Source: CAZTXD01 sp964617995
GTDB lineage: Bacteria; Actinomycetota; Acidimicrobiia; Spongiisociales; ZC4RG35
NCBI GenBank assembly: GCA_964617995.1
Contig: CAZTXD010000029.1
Coordinates: forward strand, 1 to 31,427
DNA length: 31,427 nt
Reading direction: 5' to 3'
The notes beneath the pieces were generated by a model. It saw only the letters and a list, made by a program, of their open reading frames with translations. It was not told the DNA's origin and made no database searches. This document shows positions 20,900 through 27,882 of the stretch, piece after piece. A program made the position numbers and the translations under genes. Positions within the stretch are counted from its first letter, which is position 1, and each line of letters begins with the position of its first letter.

Positions 20900-23319
20900 T
20901 ACAGACTTCCCCAGTCCTTTCCGTAGGAAACATCTACTTCGAATGGTAGGTAGTCGGTGAACCGACGTCCGGCAGCTACCATTTCTTCCATGAGTATGTT
21001 CGCGACTTCATCCTTGTTATCTTCATGACACTCCGCGACCAGAGCATCGTGAATGGTGAGTCTGACAAATCCCAGACCACGCAGTCGAGGTCGCACATTA
21101 ACAAACGCATCGAGACAGATGTCAGACGCAGTGGACTGTGGCAAGAAGGACAATGCTTCGTTGAGTACATCCTTCTTGTTCTGATCCGTAATAAGCCAGA
21201 AACGACGCCGTCGACCGAATGGAGTAACGAGGTCCTTTCCGTCCAGTACCGCATCCCTAGTGGAGGCTTGCCATGCCGTTGTAGCCGGGATAAGCGACAT
21301 GAACTCTTGCAGACGCCTACTGGCTTCGCGCACAGACATGTCATGCTCCATGGCGATGGAGTATGCTTCTCGTCCGTAGGAGATTCCGTAGAAGAACGCC
21401 TTCGTTCGAACACGTTCAACTTCCTTTCGCCAGTTACCCTTTCCATATAGCTGGTCGGAAAGCTCGTCGAAGATGTCACGATCGGGGTTGCTAAAGATGT
21501 CCCGTAGGTATTCGTCCTCAGCGAGGAAGGAGATTACACGCCCCTCTGCCTGTTTGAAGTCACTGTGCACGAACACATTCTCGGGCTTAGCTACAGTGAA
21601 CTGCCTTCGGATGTCTTTGTCCCGTACGATGTTCTGCAAGTTGGGGTTACGTGACGTAAGCCGTCCTGAGGTAGAGTTGTGCAGCAAGTACGTTGTGTGT
21701 ACTCTACCTCGATACATTCGCTTCCGGATGCCCTCAACGTAGGTCGAGGCTAGCTTTTGCTGCCTCCTATGAACCAGCAGAGTTCTTATGAACCGAACTA
21801 CAGGGTGGTCCTCTGAGATCCCCTTGTTGTCAAGTATCTTGAGCAGTTGTTCCAGCGTATCTTGATTTGTACTGTCAAGATACACTTCATTGTCTGCAAA
21901 GTATTCCTTGAGCTGTTTGGGGGAACGGGGGTTGATGTCGCGTTGGCTGATTGAGGCTAGCTGGTCCTCAAGACCTCCGAGTCGTTCGTTGAAGATGCCG
22001 CGCAGTTCATTTTGGTATCGCCTATCAATGGCAATACCGTTCAGTTCTAGGAACATCAACTGGTTGCTAGCTTTTACTAGGAAGTCATGCAGGTTTCGCA
22101 ACGACTTGAACGGACGATCCTGGTAAGGCCAGTCAACTGCTGATGCACTGTTTTCTAGCAACTCGGTGAACAGCTCGTACAGGTCCCACGTCACTGCAAC
22201 GTCGTATGCGTTATACTTGTACAGGATGGGTCGGGGGATGTTAGCGTAGCTGCCCTTCTTAGGGATGTACTGCAAGATCTCGTCGCCCCAGGCAGGAGTA
22301 CCGAGTTTCTCAATGCCCAGTACCTTAAGGCCATGATTGCCCGGACGTTCATCTACGCAATAGGAAGCCAGCATGGTATCGAACCAAAGCTTCAGAGCAC
22401 CAAAAACAGGATACAGTCCTTGCAGGTCGAACTTTCCGTTGTGCGCGATAATGAGTGATCGCCTGAGAATGTCTCCTAGGACGTCGCGAACAAAAGAGTC
22501 TTTGAGCGCCTCTTCGCCAATGACTATTACTTTGTTCTTGGCATAGCCGAGGCCAACCGATAGCAGGTCGTATTCGTTAGGATGTCCGAACGAGATATCC
22601 TTTTCGATTCCGGCCTCAATGTCTACCGCAAGGGCATAGGACTGGTGAATGTCTTGCCAGTCCTTTAGGCTTTGAAGGGCCTGCACCGCAATAGCAGGTT
22701 CCTCAAAGTACTTCCAGTCAGGAGGTTTCCACGGAGTACGTGCTGATTGCGTCAGCTTTCCTATGTCAGAAACTAATGAAGGGAAAGCGTCAGCGTTACG
22801 CATGCAGTAGGCAGGGTGCCAAGACGGTACAACTCTGATGCTATCAGCTTTGTCTGGGACGAGATCTGCTGAGATGGCCTTAGGGAGACCAACGCGCAAC
22901 TTTGTGATTCCGTTGTTACCGCTACCTCTAACGAGTACTGACGCTGCCGGCCCACCAAGTGCAATGACATCAGTAGCGTCTGAATCTGCGATTTCTGAAC
23001 CGAGACGCTCTCGACATGCATTAATCGCAGCCCGATTAGGAGTCGCATTATCTTTAGGGCGACAAGATACAGCATTCGTGTAGAGGGTTTCTTCCTTCTT
23101 GTAGCCATGATGCCTCAAGACCTGGTTTAGTAGCTTACCTGAGGGGCCGACGAAAGGCTTACCGTACTGCGCTTCATAGAAGCCAGGTGCTTCCCCGACA
23201 ACGACCAACTTCGGGTTCTCAGGGATCAAAGAAGGTACATATACACCCGAATCACGTAGCGGACACTCCTCGCACTTCGCGCGCGGGTGCTTCCTGTCGA
23301 CTAATTCGGATGTCGGCAT
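20899..23319 (-). CDS. DNA polymerase (family A) fused to an N-terminal uracil-DNA glycosylase-like domain
   Basis: An 806-aa protein. Residues 1-195 are a family-4-type UDG domain: four Cys for an iron-sulfur cluster (C16, C19, C86, C102), GEAPGFYEAQYGKPFVGPSG at 42-61, and the SWHPAY motif with H168. Residues about 225-400 are a proofreading exonuclease: D233/E235 (AVDIEAG), D298 (AHNGKFD), Y369/D373 (YNAYD). Residues about 430-806 are the palm-fingers-thumb of PolA, with motif A D587 (HSDFKQAEGR), motif B K640 (RTKAFFYGISYG) and motif C H757-D758 (TIHDALVAE; Ala replaces the usual Glu). It is the phage replicase. The ATG has GGAG upstream and overlaps dpdA by 68 bases. Confidence 0.85.
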   Translation of the reverse strand: MPTSELVDRKHPRAKCEECPLRDSGVYVPSLIPENPKLVVVGEAPGFYEAQYGKPFVGPSGKLLNQVLRHHGYKKEETLYTNAVSCRPKDNATPNRAAINACRERLGSEIADSDATDVIALGGPAASVLVRGSGNNGITKLRVGLPKAISADLVPDKADSIRVVPSWHPAYCMRNADAFPSLVSDIGKLTQSARTPWKPPDWKYFEEPAIAVQALQSLKDWQDIHQSYALAVDIEAGIEKDISFGHPNEYDLLSVGLGYAKNKVIVIGEEALKDSFVRDVLGDILRRSLIIAHNGKFDLQGLYPVFGALKLWFDTMLASYCVDERPGNHGLKVLGIEKLGTPAWGDEILQYIPKKGSYANIPRPILYKYNAYDVAVTWDLYELFTELLENSASAVDWPYQDRPFKSLRNLHDFLVKASNQLMFLELNGIAIDRRYQNELRGIFNERLGGLEDQLASISQRDINPRSPKQLKEYFADNEVYLDSTNQDTLEQLLKILDNKGISEDHPVVRFIRTLLVHRRQQKLASTYVEGIRKRMYRGRVHTTYLLHNSTSGRLTSRNPNLQNIVRDKDIRRQFTVAKPENVFVHSDFKQAEGRVISFLAEDEYLRDIFSNPDRDIFDELSDQLYGKGNWRKEVERVRTKAFFYGISYGREAYSIAMEHDMSVREASRRLQEFMSLIPATTAWQASTRDAVLDGKDLVTPFGRRRRFWLITDQNKKDVLNEALSFLPQSTASDICLDAFVNVRPRLRGLGFVRLTIHDALVAECHEDNKDEVANILMEEMVAAGRRFTDYLPFEVDVSYGKDWGSL

Positions 23320-24061
23320 TCGTCCACTCCAAGAAGGTTTCGATGTTGTCCTTTAGCAGCTGCACGTCTACACGCCTTGACCAGTCCTCTTCGAAGAAGC
23401 CAGTAGGCCTGTAGACAGGCTCCCCCGTAAGAGAGAGTCGCTTACGTGCAATGGTGTAGTTGAAGGGCAATGAAGAATCAACAGACCGAACGTGCCCTGC
23501 ATACTTTGTTGCCGCACACACTTCGCGCAACCATTGAGGATTAGTACCCAAGAAGTGGATCTCGAACCTCTTCGGGTGTACATTCTCAATCTCGTTCGCT
23601 AGGTCGATGCGAATCGAGGGTTTGTTCACAGTTGAAATTATATGGCGTGGAATGCCTATTACTGTCACTTCAGGTATGTCTGCAAAGTGGGAGACGCACC
23701 ACCGAAGTTCTGCATAGTTCTTACCCTGCAGGACGGCCATCTTCTTGGTACCGATGTGTACAGTCCTGACGAATTCGCGAACTCTCCTGATGGTGGCATC
23801 TTTGTCTGCAAGCACGTCAGGCATTACTATTTCCTGACACTGTAGATCTGTGGCTACTCGAACCAGGTCTTCCGTAGGTACGGCTGTTCCCTCGTTGGCG
23901 CCATTGTCTAGTACTACGTAGTCACCCAATCGGGAAGCGCGTAGGTACATACCCGAGTAAGTCCTACGCGACATGAGTCCTGGGATGGCTAGTGCCAAGT
24001 GGAAGTTCGACTGTAACGCGTAATTCTCCAATCCGCGTGGAGGTATCAAAGCTGTTCTCAT
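23252..24061 (-). CDS. dpdA: DpdA-like DNA 7-deazaguanine transglycosylase
   Basis: A 269-aa protein with the TIM-barrel pattern of tRNA-guanine transglycosylase relatives that act on DNA. It has VVLDNGANEG (D52, N53), EIVMPDVLADKDAT (D82), AVLQGKNYAEL and VTVIGIPRH strands, and a HFLGTN motif followed by RSVDSSLPFNY. D52 and D82 are the likely catalytic pair. There is no zinc-binding cysteine set or PUA-type extension as in tRNA enzymes; at 269 aa it fits short phage DpdA proteins. Together with FolE and QueC, D and E in the same unit it should replace guanine in DNA with preQ0. It overlaps the upstream gene by ATGA. Subtype was not assigned. Confidence 0.75.
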   Translation of the reverse strand: MRTALIPPRGLENYALQSNFHLALAIPGLMSRRTYSGMYLRASRLGDYVVLDNGANEGTAVPTEDLVRVATDLQCQEIVMPDVLADKDATIRRVREFVRTVHIGTKKMAVLQGKNYAELRWCVSHFADIPEVTVIGIPRHIISTVNKPSIRIDLANEIENVHPKRFEIHFLGTNPQWLREVCAATKYAGHVRSVDSSLPFNYTIARKRLSLTGEPVYRPTGFFEEDWSRRVDVQLLKDNIETFLEWTNADIRISRQEAPAREVRGVSAT

Positions 24062-24387
24062 TGTTGTTGGTCCTTCCTAAAGCTGTAGAACCCACTCATG
24101 GGCTGTCGAGCTTGCGGAACCTTCCCCATTTCCTCGTTGCCAGGAAGAGGCTCCTTAGTAGTACCATCACCCCCTAGTTGGTCTTGCAAAAGCCGTAAGC
24201 GGATAAAGGTGTACCGTGCATAGTTGGCAAGGTCCACAACTTCGGCCAAGGCCATCTCAATGGTGTCGACCTCAACAAAGGAGTCTGCACCGTACTTCTG
24301 GGCGCCCATGTCATGTCTGTCTTGGCACCGTTGATCGAACTCGGCGTTGTACCCTTCGATGAGTTCTGCGACTCTCTCATCTGACAT
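24058..24387 (-). CDS. MazG-like all-alpha protein (second of two)
   Basis: A 109-aa protein (start ATG 24387; ATG 24399 is an alternative). A central helical stretch, QKYGADSFVEVDTIEMALAE followed by VVDLANYARYTFIRLRLL, resembles the dNTP pyrophosphatase-like proteins that sit beside MazG in phages. The acidic ExxED-type metal ligands are only partly visible (E and D in LAEVVDLA). The C-terminus is flexible. It lies between MazG and DpdA with short overlaps on both sides. A nucleotide-cleaning role is inferred and unproven. Confidence 0.4.
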   Translation of the reverse strand: MSDERVAELIEGYNAEFDQRCQDRHDMGAQKYGADSFVEVDTIEMALAEVVDLANYARYTFIRLRLLQDQLGGDGTTKEPLPGNEEMGKVPQARQPMSGFYSFRKDQQQ

Positions 24388-24703
24388 GCTTAGCACCATT
24401 CTCTTTGCCGAATCTGAGTTCGTTCTTACGACGCTTGGCGGCGTAGACCTTTGTAGGGTCTACATCGATCGTGGCGAAGATATTACACAAGTAGATGAGG
24501 ACGTCTGCAGCCTCTTCACCCATCGCATCGCGTGCCTCTTCGAAGGTCATCGAACCCCGTTCGACCTTCTTGATGAGGTTGCAAAGCTCGCCCACTTCAC
24601 CGGCCAGTGCAAGACCTTGGAATCCCAGGTCCTCTTCTTGATTGGGAAACCAGCGTCGAGTGTCCGTCCTGCACTGGTGAACCATACCTAGTAGGTCGTT
24701 CAC
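24377..24703 (-). CDS. MazG-like nucleotide pyrophosphohydrolase
   Basis: A 108-aa single-domain MazG-type protein starting at GTG in a GTGA overlap. Metal ligands are visible: LALAGEVGELCNLIKKVERG (E-x2-E) and EEAADVLIYLCNIF (E and D of the second helix), followed by the typical YAAKRRKNELRFG end. Such enzymes hydrolyse (d)NTPs to monophosphates. In phage they may lower ppGpp or remove non-canonical nucleotides. It stands one gene before dpdA and in front of the second MazG-like protein. Confidence 0.75.
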   Translation of the reverse strand: MNDLLGMVHQCRTDTRRWFPNQEEDLGFQGLALAGEVGELCNLIKKVERGSMTFEEARDAMGEEAADVLIYLCNIFATIDVDPTKVYAAKRRKNELRFGKENGAKHVR

Positions 24704-25026
24704 TTGGTCACATCCTCACATCCGCAGGTTGGTGTGTGCCGATCGCCGTGCTTACCATCGTTGCCGAGGGGGCGATGACGGTCGCACTCGTCGACGAGTC
24801 GGCCGAGACGGTCGATGTGTTCACGTACACGGTCTCCAACTGCTGCTAGGCCGATGGCCGTCTGTGCGACGCACAAGGTCTCGCGGATCATTTTCGGGGT
24901 ATCTGGGATGCTTAGGATAGTTCGGTTGTTCAGAGCATCCCGGATCTGACGACCCTCTTCGGTACGGATCGGCACATTCTGCAGGTTTGGTTGGCGAGAA
25001 GAAGACCTACCAGTACTGTCAGTCAT
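24700..25026 (-). CDS. small protein beginning with a DNA polymerase I signature peptide
   Basis: A 108-aa protein from ATG 25026 (AAGGTG nine bases upstream). Its first 26 residues, after MTDS, read TGRSSSRQPNLQNVPIRTEE and then GRQIRDAL. This is nearly identical to the conserved strand before motif A in bacterial family A polymerases (TGRLSS-x-PNLQN-I/V-PIR-x-E-GR-IR-AF). No palm motif follows; instead there is a helical region (MIRETLCVAQTAIGLAAVGD) and a His/Cys-rich end (HGDRHTPTCGCED). The phage's own polymerase differs at this site (TSGRLTSRNPNLQN-IVRDKD). It lies between GTGA and short overlaps, so it is real. Function unknown. Confidence 0.6.
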   Translation of the reverse strand: MTDSTGRSSSRQPNLQNVPIRTEEGRQIRDALNNRTILSIPDTPKMIRETLCVAQTAIGLAAVGDRVREHIDRLGRLVDECDRHRPLGNDGKHGDRHTPTCGCEDVTK

Positions 25027-25252
25027 TTGCAACATCACCTTCAAGTGCGGGACTTTCTTCGGACGGAACTACTAGGTCACAGAGATACTGATCTGGAGCT
25101 TCCTTGAGTACAGGTTCACGGTTCTCTGTGATAGAAAGCGCCAGCTCCATACCGTTATAAAGCCCTCGCATATACGGACTAAAGTTCCAGTTACCATGAC
25201 GGCTCTGGACATCAAGGACTTCACGGACGTTATCTGCAGCATCGGGCTCCAT
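25019..25252 (-). CDS. conserved small phage protein, function unknown
   Basis: A 77-aa protein with the pattern LDVQSRHGNWNFSPYMRGLYNG and MELALSITENREP, which I recognise from many phage genomes, often near replication or nucleotide genes. It has an acidic C-terminus. It starts in a TAATG overlap with folE and ends over the next start. No enzymatic residues are obvious. Confidence 0.55.
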   Translation of the reverse strand: MEPDAADNVREVLDVQSRHGNWNFSPYMRGLYNGMELALSITENREPVLKEAPDQYLCDLVVPSEESPALEGDVAND

Positions 25253-25983
25253 TAGTGGATGCCTCCGTTCAGGTAGGAGAGGAACTCGCGCTTGGCAGTA
25301 CGTGTGTGATCTGAGAACACACCTCGCATGGCGGCAGTTGTTGTTACGGTGCCGGGCTTCTGTACGCCTCGAATAGTCATACAGAGGTGCTCACCTCGTA
25401 GGATGACTCCTACGCCTCGAGGTTCGAGCTTCTCTTCCAGGTAGTCAGCCACCTGGGCTGTCAGACGTTCTTGTACCTGTAGTGTTCTCGCAAAGTGATC
25501 TACGACTCGTGCAAACTTGCTCAGGCCTGCAATCTTGTCCTTCGGAACATACGCAACGTGCGCATGACCGATAAACGGTACTACGTGGTGGTTGCACATA
25601 CTGACGAACGGAACCCCCTGAACGACAACCATCTCATCCATGCCATCATTAGGGAACGTCTTGAACTTCATGCAAGCACCGCTACACCTCTTGTGTGCAG
25701 TTAGCTCGTTTAGCATACCAAGGAAGCGCTTTGGCGTACCGTCAGCATGGTCGCCATGGTCTAGTCCAGCGTACACACCTAGTAGTGATTCGGCCCACTT
25801 TAGATCAGAAGGCGCAATGTAAAGAGCATCCGCTCCGGCCGGGTCGAAGTCATCCTCAATCTCAGTAGCTACAGGCACTCCTTGTATCCTAGGAGCATTG
25901 AGGAGCTCATCCTCTGTAATTGTCGGAACATGAGGGGGCTGACATCCGTCGCCGTAGTAGTGTGTGCCTTCGTCGGTTGTCAC
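25252..25983 (-). CDS. folE: GTP cyclohydrolase I
   Basis: A 243-aa protein. The C-terminal 180 residues are typical FolE: FVSMCNHHVVPFIGHAHVAY (zinc Cys and His), KIAGLSKFARVVDHFARTLQ, QERLTAQVADYL and RGEHLCMTIRGVQKPG (second zinc Cys), with the T-rich segment after it. It converts GTP to dihydroneopterin triphosphate, the first step towards preQ0. The N-terminal 55 residues are an extension not usual in bacterial FolE. It starts at GTG in a GTGA overlap and shares its transcript with queE, queD and queC, so a folate-only role is unlikely. Confidence 0.85.
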   Translation of the reverse strand: MTTDEGTHYYGDGCQPPHVPTITEDELLNAPRIQGVPVATEIEDDFDPAGADALYIAPSDLKWAESLLGVYAGLDHGDHADGTPKRFLGMLNELTAHKRCSGACMKFKTFPNDGMDEMVVVQGVPFVSMCNHHVVPFIGHAHVAYVPKDKIAGLSKFARVVDHFARTLQVQERLTAQVADYLEEKLEPRGVGVILRGEHLCMTIRGVQKPGTVTTTAAMRGVFSDHTRTAKREFLSYLNGGIH

Positions 25984-26192
25984 TTTGCCTCCAACTGCCG
26001 AGGATACCGATGAACCTGCTTCTTCCCACGCGTAGCACCATCAGCACGCCAGTGCTGCTCCTCGTACTTGAAGAAACTGCCCGTACCTGTACGGAAACGC
26101 CTCTTAGGCATTGCGTACCTTCTAGCACGGTATCCTTGTGCACGAAGAGTTGCACGATTAGGACTAGGCTGACTTGGTTCTTCCTTCTTCAT
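25980..26192 (-). CDS. small, strongly basic protein between queE and folE
   Basis: A 70-aa protein with many Arg, Lys and Gln (RAQGYRARRYAMPKRRFRTG, TRGKKQVHRYPRQLEAK) and few hydrophobic residues. It has a GAGGAG site upstream of the ATG and a GTGA overlap with folE. It may bind nucleic acid, judged only by charge. Family unknown. Confidence 0.5.
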   Translation of the reverse strand: MKKEEPSQPSPNRATLRAQGYRARRYAMPKRRFRTGTGSFFKYEEQHWRADGATRGKKQVHRYPRQLEAK

Positions 26193-26224
26193 CTCGCTCC
26201 TCTGAATGCCGCTCTTGCGTCGTG

Positions 26225-26245
26225 CAAAGCCCCACAGGGCCTTTG
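26225..26245 (-). terminator. hairpin behind queE (attenuator-like)
   Basis: On the - strand CAAAGGCCC pairs with GGGGCTTTG around a 3-nt loop, eight of nine pairs matching. It lies between the queE stop and the next gene. Without a T-run it would at most slow transcription. Confidence 0.35.
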
Positions 26246-26254
26246 TAAGGCTGC

Positions 26255-26956
26255 CTACGTCCTACGAGCGCCTGGGTCAAAGATGTACTTGTGTGTCTGG
26301 ATGTTAAGCTTCCAGTTCAGATCGCAATCAAGTACCCACTGTACAATCTCTCTGGGTTCGACCTTGTCCCAAACCGGACCAACATACACCTGCACACCTG
26401 CGTCTCTTAGCAGTGTGTCGTACCTTGTTACTGCTTCGTCAAAGTCGTGCCAGTTAGCAACTGTAAACTTAACGACGTGCCGCTTTGATCCTTGCGAACT
26501 CCCAAGGGCCCTGTGGAGGTTTGTCAGGAACATATCGGCATTCAAGTTCTTCTCTCCGCTGCCTGTAAGCTTCCAGTCGAGGATGAAGTCCATGTCCTTG
26601 AAGGCCCATTCAGGAATACTTAGTGTACCGTTGCTAAAGCACTCCAGTTTGCGTTCGCTCACGTAGAGGTCGTTGCTGAGGATCCGTAGTTCCTCGTTAG
26701 GTTGGAGGAAAGGCTCACCACCGGTAAAGCAGATGTTTTGTCCAGGCCTCGATCGCCAGATGATTTCATCTCCGAGCTCGTCTGGTGAGAATGTTTGCCA
26801 CTCGCTCCTGTACTTAGCAGGATTGATGGCATGTTCCGTATCACAAGGCCATCCTGGGCACTTCAAGTTGCAGCCTGCAAAGCGTACGAATAAGGTAGGA
26901 AGTCCTACTTTAGGTCCCTCTCCTTGTGTTGAGGGATAGATTTCACTCAGCCTCAT
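26255..26956 (-). CDS. queE: 7-carboxy-7-deazaguanine synthase (radical SAM)
   Basis: A 233-aa radical SAM protein starting LSEIYPSTQGEGPKVGLPTL, the QueE signature. The cluster motif is FAGCNLKCPGWPCDT: C29-x3-C33-x4-C38, where the canonical spacing is C-x3-C-x2-C. The glycine-rich SAM site is NICFTGGEPFLQ, followed by the central SNGTLSIP strand and a C-terminal NIQTHKYIF typical of QueE. It makes CDG from carboxytetrahydropterin, the third step of the pathway. A GAGGAG site precedes the ATG, and the gene overlaps its upstream neighbour by 14 bases. Confidence 0.85.
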   Translation of the reverse strand: MRLSEIYPSTQGEGPKVGLPTLFVRFAGCNLKCPGWPCDTEHAINPAKYRSEWQTFSPDELGDEIIWRSRPGQNICFTGGEPFLQPNEELRILSNDLYVSERKLECFSNGTLSIPEWAFKDMDFILDWKLTGSGEKNLNADMFLTNLHRALGSSQGSKRHVVKFTVANWHDFDEAVTRYDTLLRDAGVQVYVGPVWDKVEPREIVQWVLDCDLNWKLNIQTHKYIFDPGARRT

Positions 26957-27155
26957 CGTCGGACTCCTCTAGAGAGACACCGTGGTAGCCTGCAATAGCA
27001 TTTGCAACCCAAGAGGCGTCTGCAAAGTCCTGTCCATCCGGATTGTCTGCAGCTTCACCTGTAGTTGCAATGAACCGATGGTTGTTGGCAAAGTCTACGG
27101 TGTAGATCCTACTACCTTCGCGGACGATCTTCTTGAGTGGTGTCATACTCGGCAT
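26943..27155 (-). CDS. small protein between queD and queE, function unknown
   Basis: A 70-aa protein from ATG 27155, which overlaps the queD stop (TGATG) and has GGAG seven bases upstream. An in-frame extension to 27269 would run inside queD and is rejected. The product has a strand-rich centre (REGSRIYTVDFANNHRFIATTGEA), a helix (ADASWVANAIAGYHG) and an acidic tail. No motif is recognised. It is conserved here by position with the pathway genes only. Confidence 0.5.
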   Translation of the reverse strand: MPSMTPLKKIVREGSRIYTVDFANNHRFIATTGEAADNPDGQDFADASWVANAIAGYHGVSLEESDDEAE

Positions 27156-27673
27156 CACTTCACTCCGTTTCGAGGATTGGCCATGAAGCCGGCAGCGTTG
27201 ACGTGCGTTTCGTGCACCTTGACGTCTACTGGCAAATTGAACTCGTCGATAGCCCACGTAGCGATCCACTTGGCAATGTTCTCAGTAGTGGGGTCTGCGG
27301 ACATTGTTTGCAGTCCAGGCAAGTAGCTCGGCTGATCAGGGCTGTCAAACATGTACTTGGGCTGCTCGTCCCCTTCGTATGTAACGGAGGGAACAAGTAG
27401 TGGCCTTGCCCAAGGATCACGTTCGTTCAAGAGCAAGTGGTGGTCGAACGTCCCATCAAGGAACCCTCGAAACTTCTTCTTGACATCACCGAATGCTAGC
27501 CCTTCTAGTACGCCTGTCTTGTTCGGCAAGCCGAAGATACTCAGTTCGACCCACATTGAGTGTCCATGAATGTTCTCACATTTGCCCGGAAGGTCGTGGA
27601 GGCGATGTGCGACCTCAATGTTGTGTCTTACCGAGATGAACGTCACGGGTGAGCCCTCCTGTCGCAGAGTCAT
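27155..27673 (-). CDS. queD: 6-carboxytetrahydropterin synthase
   Basis: A 172-aa QueD/PTPS-fold enzyme. Zinc and active-site residues are visible: EVAHRLHD with the first His, GKCENIHGHSMWVEL with the catalytic Cys and the HGH zinc pair, a TFDHHLLLNERDPW segment, DPTTENIAKWIATW, and VKVHETHVN with the substrate-binding Glu. It converts dihydroneopterin triphosphate to CPH4. The ATG 27673 forms an ATGA overlap. A GTG at 27646 with GGAGGG upstream would remove nine residues and is also possible. Residues about 90-120 form an extra loop. Confidence 0.85.
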   Translation of the reverse strand: MTLRQEGSPVTFISVRHNIEVAHRLHDLPGKCENIHGHSMWVELSIFGLPNKTGVLEGLAFGDVKKKFRGFLDGTFDHHLLLNERDPWARPLLVPSVTYEGDEQPKYMFDSPDQPSYLPGLQTMSADPTTENIAKWIATWAIDEFNLPVDVKVHETHVNAAGFMANPRNGVK

Positions 27674-27882
27674 TGTTTGCCTTCGACACCACGTTCATAC
27701 CACTTGTCTCGTGACCTAGTCAGCTCTGCAAGGCTTTCTAGATAGTCCAGGAGGTGGTTGGCCAAAATGAAGTCAGGCGTATTGGTGAGCGTGTCAAAAC
27801 TGTAACAGTTCAGTAGTTCTGACAGCTGCTTGGTAAAAGCTGAACGTCGTTCCTCAGCAAATCCTTCTGGTGCATTAGCCAT
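27670..27882 (-). CDS. small conserved phage protein between queC and queD
   Basis: A 70-aa helical protein with FDTLTNTPDFILANHLLDYLESL and a C-terminal WYERGVEG. I recognise the NTPDFILA pattern from small actinobacteriophage proteins without known function, often located near nucleotide genes. It overlaps queC by eight bases and queD by four. Confidence 0.55.
   Translation of the reverse strand: MANAPEGFAEERRSAFTKQLSELLNCYSFDTLTNTPDFILANHLLDYLESLAELTRSRDKWYERGVEGKQ

Noticed and set aside
24058..24703. Possible 2-aminoadenine (dZ) genome system because of MazG-like genes
   Set aside because: No PurZ or DatZ-like gene is visible, while the preQ0 pathway is complete; the MazG proteins alone do not support dZ.
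25920..26666. 248-aa open frame on the + strand
   Set aside because: It is antisense to folE, the basic protein gene and queE, all of which show clear family motifs.
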